In this document: one piece after another, positions 1-8,992 of the stretch | Position numbering within the stretch: the stretch's first letter is position 1 | Layout: every line of letters starts with the position of its first letter | From: Planctomycetota bacterium | GTDB lineage: Bacteria > Planctomycetota > Phycisphaerae > Sedimentisphaerales > Anaerobacaceae | DNA length: 60,437 nucleotides | Assembly: GCA_019456145.1 (NCBI GenBank) | Contig: VRUL01000008.1 | Coordinates: 1 to 60,437 of the forward strand | Direction of reading: 5' to 3' | The notes under the pieces: model-generated | Seen by the model: the letters and a program-made list of their open reading frames with translations, nothing else | The model's database searches: none | What the model was told of the DNA's origin: nothing | Translations under genes and position numbers: made by a program

Positions 1-1
1 C

Positions 2-70
2 TGGGGGCTAATCGATACGGAAGCGACAAAAGACGTCGCGATTTTTTCAAAAGGAAAACCCGCGCAATAA
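2..70 (+). CDS. C-terminal tail of a truncated upstream gene
   Basis: Frame 2 is open from the window edge and encodes 22 residues (WGLIDTEATKDVAIF and on, ending PAQ) before TAA. The residue mix looks like real protein and the stop is followed 58 bases later by a rho-independent terminator on the same strand, which fits the end of a + strand gene. Too little is visible to name a family. Frame 1 is also open to a stop at 103-105 but gives an arginine- and lysine-rich string that looks less like a protein. Confidence 0.3.
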   Translation, partial: WGLIDTEATKDVAIFSKGKPAQ

Positions 71-127
71 ATTGCGGGGCTAAATATACCCCCGACAGTA
101 CCTAACAAAAAGCAATCCTCACGTGTG

Positions 128-166
128 CACCGGCGTTATTCTAAGGCCGGTGATTTTTCTTTATTT
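128..166 (+). terminator. Rho-independent terminator upstream of ilvD
   Basis: Arms CACCGGC (128-134) and GCCGGTG (146-152) pair perfectly around an 11-base loop and are followed by a T-rich run (ATTTTTCTTTATTT). It would end transcription of the gene whose tail lies at the left edge, so ilvD probably has its own promoter between about 150 and 240. Confidence 0.75.
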
Positions 167-242
167 ATCTTTGGTTATCAGCTAAAATGATAGATTCGGA
201 CTTTCCTGTTGCTTTTAGAACGATTTTTGGAGAACCCAGATT

Positions 243-1910
243 ATGAGAAGTGATACAGTCAAAAAAGGATTTGAGCGGGCACCGCATAGAAGCTTGCTTC
301 ATGCCTGCGGTCTCGGAGATGTCGATATTGACAAGCCATTTATCGGGGTTGCCAACAGCTTCTGCGAGATTGTTCCGGGCCATATACACCTTAACGAAGT
401 TGCGCGGATTGTCAAAGAAGCTGTCCGTGGAGCGGGAGGAGCGGCATTTGAATTTAATACGATAGCGGTCTGCGATGGTATCGCTATGGGTCATACGGGT
501 ATGAAATATTCTCTTGCTTCGCGAGAAGTTATCGCCGATTCGGTCGAGACGATGGCGCGGGCGCACTGTTTTGACGGCCTTGTCTGTATTCCCAACTGCG
601 ACAAAATCATACCGGGGATGCTGATGGCGGCGGTGAGGCTGAATATTCCAACGATATTCGTATCGGGCGGGCCTATGTCAGCCGGGAAAACGAAAGATGG
701 TAAGACTGTGGACCTTATCAGCGTATTCGAAGGCGTTGCCGAGTTCAACGCCGGTAAGATTGATGAAGAACAGCTCAAAGAGCTTGAACGCACGGGGTGT
801 CCGGGGCAGGGGAGCTGTTCGGGGATGTTCACGGCCAACTCGATGAACTGCCTGTGCGAGGCTATCGGGATTGCACTGCCGGGTAACGGGACAATCCTGG
901 CGGTTGACCCGAAGCGGCAGGAGCTTTACAAGGCAGCGGGTAAACAGATTATGAGCCTGATTGAAAAGGACATCAAGCCGTTGGATATAATCAATGAAAA
1001 GTCCCTGGATAATGCGCTTGCCTGTGATGTGGCCATGGGTGGGTCTACAAATACCGTTTTGCACTCATTGGCGGTAGCAAGTGAAGCCGGTGTTAAATAC
1101 GACCTTGAGCGGATCAATGAGATTTCAGCGGGATGTCCTAATATCTGCAAGGTATCGCCATCGAGCGAATTTCACTTAGAGGATGTGGATGCGGCCGGTG
1201 GTATAAGCGCAATACTGAAAGAAATCAGTAAGATCCCGGGCCTGTTGAATACGGGTTGTCTGACGGTGACGGGGAAGACGTTAGGCGAAAATGTAGCCGA
1301 TGCGGAGATTAAAAATCCCGAGGTCATCCGTCCGCTCGATAATGCGTACTCTAAGACGGGTGGGCTGGCTATTCTTACGGGCAATCTGGCGCCGGCGGGG
1401 GGCGTGGTCAAGTCAGCGGGGGTTACCGAAGCGATGCTGACTCACAGCGGGCCTGCCGTTATTTTCGAGAGCCAGGAGGAAGCCTGCGAGGGTATTTTGG
1501 CCGGGAAGGTTAAAGAAAATGATGTCGTCGTTATTCGTTACGAAGGCCCGAAGGGCGGCCCGGGTATGCAGGAGATGCTGAGCCCGACGAGTTACATTAT
1601 GGGGGCGGGATTAGGTGAATCTGTTGCCCTGATTACCGACGGCAGGTTCAGCGGCGGGACAAGAGGGGCCTGTGTCGGTCATATCAGCCCGGAAGCTGCT
1701 GTGGGCGGCCCCATAGGATTACTGAAAGATGGGGACATAATAGAAATCGACATCCCGAACAACACTATAAACGTAAAGCTATCTGATGAAGAACTGGCCG
1801 AGCGCAAAAAGGGCTGGAAGCCGCCTAAGCCGAGTATAACTACGGGCTGCCTTGCAAAGTATGCCTCTATGGCGACAAGTGCCGACACCGGCGCGGTTCT
1901 GAGGTGGTGA
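243..1910 (+). CDS. ilvD: Dihydroxy-acid dehydratase
   Basis: IlvD dehydrates 2,3-dihydroxy-isovalerate and -3-methylvalerate to the keto acids of valine and isoleucine synthesis, in the cytoplasm, using a labile Fe-S cluster. At 555 residues it has full family length. The cluster and metal motifs are visible: CDG at 77-79, PNCDK at 117-121 and [11 protein letters not shown] at 186-196 with the cluster Cys at 192; DGRFSGG lies near the C-terminus. The ATG at 243 is the first start after the terminator. No ilvC, ilvB or leu genes are nearby, so the gene is isolated from the rest of its pathway here. Its TGA overlaps the GTG of the next reading frame. Confidence 0.97.
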   Translation: MRSDTVKKGFERAPHRSLLHACGLGDVDIDKPFIGVANSFCEIVPGHIHLNEVARIVKEAVRGAGGAAFEFNTIAVCDGIAMGHTGMKYSLASREVIADSVETMARAHCFDGLVCIPNCDKIIPGMLMAAVRLNIPTIFVSGGPMSAGKTKDGKTVDLISVFEGVAEFNAGKIDEEQLKELERTGCPGQGSCSGMFTANSMNCLCEAIGIALPGNGTILAVDPKRQELYKAAGKQIMSLIEKDIKPLDIINEKSLDNALACDVAMGGSTNTVLHSLAVASEAGVKYDLERINEISAGCPNICKVSPSSEFHLEDVDAAGGISAILKEISKIPGLLNTGCLTVTGKTLGENVADAEIKNPEVIRPLDNAYSKTGGLAILTGNLAPAGGVVKSAGVTEAMLTHSGPAVIFESQEEACEGILAGKVKENDVVVIRYEGPKGGPGMQEMLSPTSYIMGAGLGESVALITDGRFSGGTRGACVGHISPEAAVGGPIGLLKDGDIIEIDIPNNTINVKLSDEELAERKKGWKPPKPSITTGCLAKYASMATSADTGAVLRW

Positions 1911-2254
1911 TAAACCTCTCAACTAAACAAAGATGGATAACAGTGTTTAAGCGTATCATAAACAGCGATGGCTTCAAGATATATTTTTGGCCAATATTTC
2001 TCTGTTACCTGTTTACAATTGGCTGTGGATTACTGTTTGCCCCATTCGAGGCAGGCAGCCAAAAGGAAGCTGTTTTTGTACTTATAGGCGGTGCTGCCTG
2101 GATACTTTGCCTTTGGATTATTGTTGTCATGTATAGGAAAGTTACGGGCAAATCTGTTGGGAGAAGATGTAAAATATTGTTGACTGTTGTTTCTGCTATA
2201 TTGTTGCTTTGCATTGCCTTAGCTGCAGTTCGGAAAGTTCTACACCATTTTTAA
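1904..2254 (+). CDS. Small membrane protein of unknown function
   Basis: This encodes 116 residues with three hydrophobic stretches (about 27-46, 55-75 and 90-108) and a short basic N-terminus, so it should be a small inner-membrane protein with three passes. The start is uncertain: GTG at 1904 overlaps the ilvD stop by a few bases and suggests translational coupling, but no good ribosome binding site is visible and a later start is possible. I do not recognise a family. Its position between ilvD and the cysteine-cluster genes gives no functional clue. Confidence 0.6.
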   Translation: MVINLSTKQRWITVFKRIINSDGFKIYFWPIFLCYLFTIGCGLLFAPFEAGSQKEAVFVLIGGAAWILCLWIIVVMYRKVTGKSVGRRCKILLTVVSAILLLCIALAAVRKVLHHF

Positions 2255-2270
2255 AGTTTAACCAACTAAT

Positions 2271-2747
2271 ATGATGAATGCAGGTAATAAAAAGAAAACT
2301 TCGTGGTATGTCAGCGGGTTGCATTTTGATTGCGTGCAGTGCGGGGGGTGCTGCGCGGGGCCGGGCGAAGGTTACATCTGGGTAACCAAGCCGGAGATTG
2401 GGATAATCGCAGAGTTTCTGAAGATGACAGCGGTCGAGCTGCGGCGTAAATTCTTAAAGCGGGACGGCCTGCGGACAACGATTATCGAACATCCTAATAC
2501 GAAAGATTGTATTTTTCTGCAGGAAGTCAAGGGGCAAAGAGGATGTGTGATTTACTCTGTTCGGCCGAACCAGTGCAGAGTGTGGCCTTTTTGGCCGATC
2601 AACCTGGCCAGCCCCAATTCGTGGAACGAGGCGGCCAAAAGATGCGGGGGTATCAATCGGGGAAGGTATTACGGCTTCGAGGAAATACAAAAAATCAAAA
2701 GCAGGAAGAAATGGTGGCAGAATCCGGGACAAAACAACAGCTTCTGA
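2271..2747 (+). CDS. YkgJ-family cysteine cluster protein (first of pair)
   Basis: This is a 158-residue cytoplasmic protein of the YkgJ / Fe-S or zinc cluster family (CxxCxxxC type). Near the N-terminus it carries CVQCGGCC followed by GxGYIWVT, then a mid-protein Cys (DCIFLQ), CVIYSVRPNQCRVWPFWP and a late Cys. In the family this is the full set of metal-binding cysteines. The family's biochemical role is not established; members are annotated as metal-chelating proteins. The last 37 bases overlap the next gene, which is a divergent member of the same family, so the two are likely co-translated. Confidence 0.85.
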   Translation: MMNAGNKKKTSWYVSGLHFDCVQCGGCCAGPGEGYIWVTKPEIGIIAEFLKMTAVELRRKFLKRDGLRTTIIEHPNTKDCIFLQEVKGQRGCVIYSVRPNQCRVWPFWPINLASPNSWNEAAKRCGGINRGRYYGFEEIQKIKSRKKWWQNPGQNNSF

Positions 2748-3151
2748 ATAAGGTGTCTGAAATTTATGACTGGCTGGACCTTGAGCTTGGTGATGAGTGC
2801 GAGTTAGCCGGGAGGTGCGATGGCTGCGGTAAGTGTTGCGATTTCGAGGCATTCGACCATCGTTTGTTTGTCACCCCGCCGGAATTGATGTACTTAGCGG
2901 CAAATATTGGGGGCGAAAACGTACAACCGATGACGAGAAGCCGATGTCCCTACAATATCGCCGGGAAATGTACAGTTTACGAATATCGTTTCGCGAGCTG
3001 CAGGATTTTTTGTTGTAAAGGCGATGTGGATTTTCAGAGCAGGTTGAGTGAATTGGCACTTAAGAAATTCAAATCGATTTGCATAGAATTGGAAATCCCA
3101 TATCGCTATACCGACCTTGCGAGTGCGTTGAATAGTTTTGCCGGGCACTAA
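2711..3151 (+). CDS. YkgJ-family cysteine cluster protein (second of pair)
   Basis: The likely start is ATG at 2711, preceded by AGGAAG; a longer in-frame opening back to 2507 runs entirely inside the previous gene. It gives 146 residues with CDGCGKCCDFEAFD near residue 40, then CPYNIAGKCTVYEYRFASCRIFCC, which is the family's metal-binding pattern. It is only distantly similar to the preceding copy, so this is an old tandem pair rather than a recent duplication. Its TAA overlaps the stop codon of the convergent ftsQ-like gene by four bases, so the two transcription units end inside one another. Confidence 0.8.
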   Translation: MVAESGTKQQLLNKVSEIYDWLDLELGDECELAGRCDGCGKCCDFEAFDHRLFVTPPELMYLAANIGGENVQPMTRSRCPYNIAGKCTVYEYRFASCRIFCCKGDVDFQSRLSELALKKFKSICIELEIPYRYTDLASALNSFAGH

Positions 3152-4113
3152 TATTTGTCAATCGGCAGGGGGATGTTGTCCTGGGGGTCCCGTAGATTTA
3201 CATATTTTACGCCGCCTAATAGAGAGCCGTGTTTCTCGTAATACTGGTAGAGCTTTGCCAGTTTCTGCTGGTCGGTGGATTCGAGATGCTTCTGCCAGTT
3301 GTCGAACTCAGCCCCCCAGATAATTTCAGTATTGTCCGTTGTGTACAGTACAATATGCGGGAATCGGCTGTTTTCACGGCCGTTGAAATTGCTCATGTCG
3401 ATACTGGCGATGTCGTAAAGGAGCGGTTTATCAGGCGTGAGGATTTTATCCATTCTCTCGAGATTCTCCAATATGACAACAGCGGCAGCGAGGTCGTCCC
3501 GGTGCCAAACTCTTCCGGGCTGGGGAGTTCTTATTATTAGCGGCAGGCCTTCTACCCTTACAATTGGAAGGTTCATTATGGGCACATAATCGAGCACGAC
3601 CAGGTCTGAGTCGACATAAAATTTGTCCAGACTTGATTTGACCAGGGCCAGGGGCCTTCGCCACCGTCCCATTATGTGGATGCTGTCGTGTGTTGTCTGT
3701 ACTTTTATATCGTCCAGCCAGTGGGCTTGTTGAGTAAGATTTTTTTCTATAAGTCGGGCTGATTCTTCATCAGGTTTTAAATCTCCATTTGGAGCAGCGG
3801 CGTCGAAAATCTTTTTTTCGAGCTGGTCGTTTACCCAAGCGGGGACATCTATCAATTTCAGGATTGAATTTTTTTCCCAGATTGGAATGTTGTTTTTGAC
3901 GTATTTATCCATAGATGTAAAGCCGGTCCAAACGACAAATACGAATCCGATTCCCATTGCGGCGGAAACGCAGGCCAAAGCAAATATTTTCAAAAGACGC
4001 GTCAAGCTGGGATAGTAGGTTTTCTTTCGCTTTTTCCTTCTTTTTGGGGCGCGGCTCTTAAATGATATTCTTTTTGTCCTGCGGGTTTTCGTTTTTTTTC
4101 TTCTGATTGCCAT
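3148..4113 (-). CDS. ftsQ: FtsQ-like cell division protein
   Basis: The protein has 321 residues: a very basic cytoplasmic N-terminus (about 40 residues of K and R runs), one membrane span (near residues 42-66), then a periplasmic domain. That is the FtsQ/DivIB plan, and the position directly after murC-murB-ddl is the classic division and cell-wall cluster place for ftsQ. Sequence similarity to FtsQ is weak by eye, so the name rests largely on topology and context. I chose ATG at 4113; an in-frame TTG at 4170 would overlap ddl and add 19 residues. Most planctomycetes lack much of the divisome, so an FtsQ-type protein here deserves notice. Confidence 0.65.
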   Translation of the reverse strand: MAIRRKKTKTRRTKRISFKSRAPKRRKKRKKTYYPSLTRLLKIFALACVSAAMGIGFVFVVWTGFTSMDKYVKNNIPIWEKNSILKLIDVPAWVNDQLEKKIFDAAAPNGDLKPDEESARLIEKNLTQQAHWLDDIKVQTTHDSIHIMGRWRRPLALVKSSLDKFYVDSDLVVLDYVPIMNLPIVRVEGLPLIIRTPQPGRVWHRDDLAAAVVILENLERMDKILTPDKPLLYDIASIDMSNFNGRENSRFPHIVLYTTDNTEIIWGAEFDNWQKHLESTDQQKLAKLYQYYEKHGSLLGGVKYVNLRDPQDNIPLPIDKY

Positions 4114-4150
4114 AATATGGGATATTATCAGGCGTGTCGTATAGTCAGCT

Positions 4151-5146
4151 TCACGCGCTGCGATTAGCAAGTGAGGAATATGCCGCCTCGATTATTTTTG
4201 TGCAGAGCCGGTTCATTGAGAGCCCAATCTTTGCCGCTGCCATTGGCAACAGTGAATGGTCTGTAAAGCCCGGTATTGTATTGATCTCCAGGACGTAAGG
4301 AGTTCGGTCGTTTGCAAGTATAAAATCAGCCCGGGCAAAATGCCGGCAGCCGAGCACATTGAAACAGGTGACGGCTGCTGTGGAAACTTTCTCCACCAGA
4401 GCCGGGTCATCAATCGTATCGAAGAGGTACTCAGTTTGCTCGTCGTGGTATTTTGCCTGGTAGTCGTAAAAGCCGGTTTTAGTTTTAATCTCGATAATGG
4501 GCAGCGCCCGGCCATTTATTATTCCGACGGTTATTTCTCTGCCGGCGATATATTCTTCAATCATACAATCACCGAAAGTTCTCAGGCACGTGCGTGCAGC
4601 GTCTAATGCCGACTTCGGGTCTTCGGCGATTGTCACACCAATAGTGCTTCCCTGGCTGATTGGCTTGACTACAAGCCTACCGCCGAAATCGAGCAGCTCC
4701 GGGGCAAGCTCCTTCGGATCGGTCGGGTCATCGAATTTAATTGCCTTTGGTGTTACGACACCTGCCTGAGCGAATGCCTTTTTGCCGGCCATCTTGTCAA
4801 AGGCCAATCTGCTTGCCGTGGGCCCGCTTCCGGTGTATAGAAGCGATTTGTCTTCGAGTATCTGTTGGAGTTGTCCGTCTTCACCAAATTTGCCGTGCAG
4901 CGCGATGAAGAATACATCGATGCTGCCATCTTCCAGTATAACCAGATTATCCGGCCCGATATCGGAAGTTACAACATTGATACCGGCTTCACTCAGAGTC
5001 TTAGCTACACAACTACCACTCTGGATGCTGATGTCATGTTCCTGGCCGATACCTCCCATAAGGACTACAACTTTTAATTTAGTATTTCCTATTTTCAATT
5101 TACTATCTTTTTTTAAGTGGTAACTGGTAATTGTGCCGCAAAGCAT
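4151..5146 (-). CDS. ddl: D-alanine--D-alanine ligase
   Basis: Ddl joins two D-alanines with ATP to give the dipeptide used by MurF in peptidoglycan synthesis. The ATP-grasp features are clear: VVLMGGIGQEHDISIQSG near the N-terminus, HGKFGEDG, the KPISQGSTIGV loop, EEYIAGREITVG and the C-terminal EINTIPGFTDHSLLP with the Mg-binding Glu and Asn. It is 331 residues, a little long because of about 25 extra residues before the first strand. TTG at 5098 would give a more usual N-terminus, but neither start has a good ribosome binding site. It lies between murB and ftsQ in a murC-murB-ddl-ftsQ series. Confidence 0.93.
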   Translation of the reverse strand: MLCGTITSYHLKKDSKLKIGNTKLKVVVLMGGIGQEHDISIQSGSCVAKTLSEAGINVVTSDIGPDNLVILEDGSIDVFFIALHGKFGEDGQLQQILEDKSLLYTGSGPTASRLAFDKMAGKKAFAQAGVVTPKAIKFDDPTDPKELAPELLDFGGRLVVKPISQGSTIGVTIAEDPKSALDAARTCLRTFGDCMIEEYIAGREITVGIINGRALPIIEIKTKTGFYDYQAKYHDEQTEYLFDTIDDPALVEKVSTAAVTCFNVLGCRHFARADFILANDRTPYVLEINTIPGFTDHSLLPMAAAKIGLSMNRLCTKIIEAAYSSLANRSA

Positions 5147-5178
5147 CCGGTAGGGAGTAAGTAGTAATTGCCAGTTAC

Positions 5179-6060
5179 CTAATTCCAGATTTCGATTTCA
5201 AGTTCCAGTTCTGTGTCGAACTGTTGTTTAACCTTTTGTTTTATGGTGTCTATCAGCTTCATGACGTCTGTGCTTTTGCACCCTTTTTCTGCGACAATGA
5301 AATTCGCGTGTTTTTCACTGACTTTTGCCCCACCGATTTGCAGGCCCTTTAGGCTTGTTCTGTCTATCAAAGCTCCCGCGGAAACACCTCTGGGATTTTT
5401 GAATATGCAGCCGGAATTTTTAGTATTTAACGGCTGATTGTTCTTTTTATATATCCAGATTTCCTTTACCGTTCGAATGATTTGTTCTGGGTCGACGGCG
5501 GTCAATTTCAGGGTAGTGTTGAGAATGAATTTTGCAGTGATGTTTGTCCGTCGATATTCGAACATCAGCTCCGGTTTGCTCTTTTCAAACACATTTCCCT
5601 GGTTGTCCATGAGTGTAACCGTCTCAACGGCGGCCCCGATGTCCCCGAAGTTGCCACCGGCATTCATTTTTACGGCCCCTCCGATAGAGCCGGGTATGCC
5701 TGTTAGGGCTTCGATTCCCGAAAGTCCTTTTTGAACACAAGTTAAAACCAGCTTGCTCAAATCGGCTCCAGCCCATGCTGTAACGAGTTCGCCGTCAAAT
5801 TTTGTCTGTTGGAATTGCTCTGCTTCCAGCGCTATTACGGCGGCGCGGAGTCCGTTGTCACTGATTAGCAGGTTTGATCCGAATCCAATGACGTAAATCC
5901 TGATGTTGTTTTCGGCGCATCTTCTGATCACTTCTTTAAGCTGTTCTACGTTCTGAGGCCTTAGAAAATAATCGGCGGGCCCGCCTAATCCGTACCATGT
6001 ATGTTTTGCCAACGGATAGTTTGTTTCAACTATTGTCTCTAAGCCGCTGAAGATATTCAT
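5179..6060 (-). CDS. murB: UDP-N-acetylenolpyruvoylglucosamine reductase
   Basis: MurB is the FAD- and NADPH-dependent reductase that makes UDP-MurNAc. From the ATG at 6060 it has 293 residues. FAD-binding motifs are visible: HTWYGLGGPADYFLRP at 20-35, IGFGSNLLISD at 58-68 and GIPGSIGGAVKMNAG at 121-135; the SGCIFKNP segment follows late in the protein. An upstream in-frame start at 6099 would lengthen the N-terminus by 13 residues inside murC. Even from 6060 it overlaps the end of murC by 35 bases, which suggests coupled translation. Confidence 0.94.
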   Translation of the reverse strand: MNIFSGLETIVETNYPLAKHTWYGLGGPADYFLRPQNVEQLKEVIRRCAENNIRIYVIGFGSNLLISDNGLRAAVIALEAEQFQQTKFDGELVTAWAGADLSKLVLTCVQKGLSGIEALTGIPGSIGGAVKMNAGGNFGDIGAAVETVTLMDNQGNVFEKSKPELMFEYRRTNITAKFILNTTLKLTAVDPEQIIRTVKEIWIYKKNNQPLNTKNSGCIFKNPRGVSAGALIDRTSLKGLQIGGAKVSEKHANFIVAEKGCKSTDVMKLIDTIKQKVKQQFDTELELEIEIWN

Positions 6061-7519
6061 CTGCAACCTTCCAAATATCACCTGCACCCATTGTAACAAC
6101 CAAATCGCCGGGTTTTAAGTTGTGATTTAGATAATCGCAAATCGGGCCGAAGCCATCGATAAATACTGCTTGAGTTCCATTGTCCCTTATTTTATCGACC
6201 AGTATCTGCGAATTAACCTCTTTTTTTGCCGCCTGCGAGTCCCGGACGAAATAAATCTCCGGTACAATAGTTACATCGGCAAGCTTGAAGCTTTCAGAAA
6301 AGTCATTAAGTAAAAATCTTGTTCTGCTGTATTGGTGCGGCTGAAAAACGCAGAAGATTCTTTCCGGTTGGTACCTTTGGCTTATCGCCGCCAGCGAAGC
6401 CCTGATTTCGGTGGGGTGGTGGGCGTAATCGTCGAGGACGGTGATTTGTCGGACCTGGCCCTTGAGCATGAGCCGACGGTCTATGCCGGTAAAATTGGGC
6501 ATCAGGGCGATTATCCGGGCGGGATCGAGCCCGGCATTAATCGCCATAGCCACGACCGCCAAGGCGTTTAGGATGTTGTGGGTGCCTGGCAGAGAGTTTC
6601 GAGCGGGCCCTAAGAGTTTGCCATTTTGGTAAGCATCAAAGGTATAGAATCCGTCATTTAGCTGAATATTGTCGGCGTAGAAATTGCAATCTTTATCAAG
6701 TCCGAAAGTCTGGCAGGGGAAATCGGCGGGCAGCCTGCTTATGACTTTCGCCACGTTCGAATCTTCGCCGTTGGCAATCAACACGCCGTCCGGCTTTATA
6801 CCGAGGGCGAAATCGCAAAAGGTATCTACTATTTCGTCTTCATCTTTGTAGTAATCGAGATGGTCCTGCTCAATGTTTAGGATACAGCCGATTTTGGGTT
6901 TTAAGTTCAGAAAGCTTCTGTCGTATTCACAGGCTTCTGCCACGAACAATTTACTTTCTCCTGCGCCGGATGAACCGCCTAATTGGATTACATCTGCGCC
7001 GATGATATAATTGGCGTCTATGCCTGCCTGTTTTAGACAATAGGCGAGCCATCCGCTTGTTGTGCTCTTGCCGTGTGTGCCGGCGACGGCAATGCCATCA
7101 TAACAGTTGCACAGTTGGCCCAACATTTGGGCGTATTTATAGATTTTGAGGCCTTTCTCGCGGGCCATTATTAATTCGGGATTGTCCTGGTTTATGGCAG
7201 CGGAGATGACGACCGCATCGGCGGCCGGGTCGAGATTGTCGGCGTTATGGCCGATTTTTATGAAAGCGCCCATTTCGCAGAGCCGGTCGGTAACGGTGGT
7301 TTGTTCCTGGTCGGAGCCTGTAACAAGGCCGGAGTTTTTTATCAAAAGCTGTGCCAGGCCGCTCATTCCGACCCCTCCTGCGCCGATAAAGTGGAATCTT
7401 TTACCGGCAATGCCTGCGGCGGGGGCTTCTATGTTTACCACGGAGTCTATTGATTCCGGAGGATTTATTCTATTTTCTGTTTCTGATTTTTCTAATTTTG
7501 CAGTATTTGGCCGGCCCAT
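6026..7519 (-). CDS. murC: UDP-N-acetylmuramate--L-alanine ligase
   Basis: MurC adds L-alanine to UDP-MurNAc with ATP in the cytoplasm. At 497 residues it has family length plus an extra 35-residue leader. The nucleotide-sugar site GAGGVGMSG is at 46-54 and the P-loop GTHGKSTT at 147-154; EACEYDRSF, the DDYAHHPTEI motif and FQPHQYSRT, which carry substrate and Mur-ligase signatures, follow in order. A ribosome binding site (AAGGATGAG) precedes the ATG at 7519. It is the first gene of the murC-murB-ddl-ftsQ unit. Confidence 0.96.
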   Translation of the reverse strand: MGRPNTAKLEKSETENRINPPESIDSVVNIEAPAAGIAGKRFHFIGAGGVGMSGLAQLLIKNSGLVTGSDQEQTTVTDRLCEMGAFIKIGHNADNLDPAADAVVISAAINQDNPELIMAREKGLKIYKYAQMLGQLCNCYDGIAVAGTHGKSTTSGWLAYCLKQAGIDANYIIGADVIQLGGSSGAGESKLFVAEACEYDRSFLNLKPKIGCILNIEQDHLDYYKDEDEIVDTFCDFALGIKPDGVLIANGEDSNVAKVISRLPADFPCQTFGLDKDCNFYADNIQLNDGFYTFDAYQNGKLLGPARNSLPGTHNILNALAVVAMAINAGLDPARIIALMPNFTGIDRRLMLKGQVRQITVLDDYAHHPTEIRASLAAISQRYQPERIFCVFQPHQYSRTRFLLNDFSESFKLADVTIVPEIYFVRDSQAAKKEVNSQILVDKIRDNGTQAVFIDGFGPICDYLNHNLKPGDLVVTMGAGDIWKVADEYLQRLRDNS

Positions 7520-7678
7520 ATCTCATCCTTGATAATAATTGAGGTTCCATTGAGGGGATATTAGCATAAAAGCCTGACAAAGAAAAGAAAAAATGATGCA
7601 GACATAGCCGGTCTTATTAAATCTGATTATCGAGAAGATCGCCACAGCAGTCAGGCCTTGCGAGGTTAGCGCTGTCGG

Positions 7679-7846
7679 TCATACTCTGAGTTGTTTTTTG
7701 ATTAGTCGAACCAAGGATTCTTTTATTTCGGGATGTCTTGGAATTGGAGCCTGCCTGCCAGTTCTGGGATTTGCATAGATATCATGCTTGCTGCCATGCC
7801 TTTTCAAGAAACAGCCGCTTTTGACGAGGTCTTTTATCAGGGCCCT
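7679..7846 (-). pseudogene. hicA: HicA-type toxin gene with broken start
   Basis: The minus strand encodes 55 residues that match the HicA double-stranded-RNA-binding fold: RALIKDLVKSGC, then KRHGSKHDIYAN with the catalytic-type His, then PIPRHPEIKESLVRLIKK. HicA mRNA interferases normally begin M-K-x-x-x-LIK. Here the expected start region reads GTG AAA TGA AGG, so a TGA stops at codon 3. The nearby ATG AAG is in another frame that ends after 23 codons. Two missing bases after ATG AAG would explain it. The only in-frame alternative is an unlikely CTG at 7840. It directly follows and overlaps hicB. It is too short and startless to appear in routine gene calls. Confidence 0.75.
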
Positions 7847-7851
7847 TCATT

Positions 7852-8061
7852 TCACACTTCGATTCTCAGTTCGATATGCTTAACATCAGGATGATCGCTT
7901 TCGATGCCAGATTCGGCAAGCATCATATGATAGGCATCGATTATATTTTCCTTTAATTCTTCTATGGTTTTGCCCTGGCTGAAGACTCCGGGAATCTCCT
8001 TTAATTTTCCGACAAACCAGTTATCATCCTGCCAGTATTCAAGAGTAAAGAACCGTTGCAT
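7852..8061 (-). CDS. hicB: HicB-family antitoxin
   Basis: This encodes 69 residues with the HicB partial RNase-H-like fold: an N-terminal strand pair (FFTLEYWQDDNWFVGKL), then EIPGVFSQGKTIEELKENI and a helical end. No C-terminal DNA-binding domain is present, so it resembles the short HicB class. ATG at 8061 is preceded by AAGGAA. In toxin-antitoxin pairs HicB binds and masks HicA. The order here is hicB then hicA, reversed from the commonest arrangement but known in the family. Its partner toxin just downstream appears disrupted. Confidence 0.87.
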   Translation of the reverse strand: MQRFFTLEYWQDDNWFVGKLKEIPGVFSQGKTIEELKENIIDAYHMMLAESGIESDHPDVKHIELRIEV

Positions 8062-8183
8062 TTTTTATTCCTTCTGTCTTGGTATATATCGGTTATTGAA
8101 CTATTAGCGGCCCTTAATGCCTTTGTATTGAATTTTATCAGATTTGGCTTGAGATAACAAGAAAAAAGGCTAATCACAATCAC

Positions 8184-8399
8184 CTAATTTTCGTCCTGGT
8201 CCGGGACGAATTCAATCAAATCCCCCGGTGTGCAGTTCAGTGCTTTGCATAAGCTGTTCAAGGTCGAAAATCGGATGGCGCGTGCTTTGTTGGTTTTGAG
8301 AATTGACAGGTTATTGACGGCCAGGCCTGTAGCCCGGGCCAGGTCTTTTAGCTTCATCCGCCGATCCAAAAGTACATAATCCAGTCGAACGTTAATCAT
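8184..8399 (-). CDS. XRE/YozG-type helix-turn-helix regulator
   Basis: This is a 71-residue single-domain DNA-binding protein. The helix-turn-helix runs from about residue 15 to 50 (KLKDLARATGLAVNNLSILKTN), followed by the SLCKALNCTPGDLIEF end typical of the YozG group of Cro/CI-like regulators. Such proteins are regularly encoded beside a DUF2975 membrane protein, as here, with only a 14-base gap. The pair is probably one transcript from the promoter at 8962-8992, and the regulator may control that promoter. Confidence 0.9.
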   Translation of the reverse strand: MINVRLDYVLLDRRMKLKDLARATGLAVNNLSILKTNKARAIRFSTLNSLCKALNCTPGDLIEFVPDQDEN

Positions 8400-8413
8400 T
8401 TCTTTACCTCCTT

Positions 8414-8917
8414 TCAGACCAGCGTTTTTGATTCTTCAATAACGGGCAAAATCCGTTTCACAACCTGGGCCAGGCCGATGAGAATCAATACTTTTGGGAC
8501 AGTCAGTACGAGAGAAGCGAGCATCACGGGGATTATCTTTGTAAAATTAATACCAATTTGCATCATACTGATAATCAGATGATTCCATACGACGCCGGCT
8601 ATGAGCAGGAATGCGTAGAGATACAGGATTTTGTCGCCATGGCGGAGTAAAAAGCCTGGTTTATATCGGCTTTCGAACAAGTATCTGATGAACTGGGCGA
8701 TGCCCAGTATCAAAATGCCGGGAAGTACACCGGTGAAAATTAACGGTTGTATATAAATGAGGCGGGACTGAGGAAGATTCCCAAAGAGGAAATTACCAGA
8801 CAGAATTCCAATTGCAGCTATAACAGCAGCCAAGATTAAGATTACCCAGCCAACGATTCGAGCTGTTGTACAGTAAAACTTAAGCCATGGTCTGTTGTTC
8901 TCAATAAAAGTATTCAT
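8414..8917 (-). CDS. DUF2975 membrane protein
   Basis: The 167-residue protein has four predicted membrane spans (about 17-39, 52-75, 97-118 and 130-155), matching DUF2975. It starts at ATG 8917 after an AAAGGAG ribosome binding site. DUF2975 proteins are nearly always paired with a small YozG-type regulator, the next gene downstream. The molecular role of the family is not known. A strong sigma70-like promoter lies upstream. Confidence 0.88.
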   Translation of the reverse strand: MNTFIENNRPWLKFYCTTARIVGWVILILAAVIAAIGILSGNFLFGNLPQSRLIYIQPLIFTGVLPGILILGIAQFIRYLFESRYKPGFLLRHGDKILYLYAFLLIAGVVWNHLIISMMQIGINFTKIIPVMLASLVLTVPKVLILIGLAQVVKRILPVIEESKTLV

Positions 8918-8961
8918 GATTTGAGTTCTCCTTTCTTAATTTATTGTTTTCTTTTATCGTG

Positions 8962-8992
8962 TATATCTTAACGAATATCATTGAATTGTCAA
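8962..8992 (-). promoter_or_regulatory. Promoter of the DUF2975-XRE pair
   Basis: Reading on the minus strand there is a perfect TTGACA (8987-8992) and an A/T-rich -10 region (AAGATATA, 8963-8970) about 17-19 bases downstream, 45 bases before the DUF2975 start. Confidence 0.6.
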
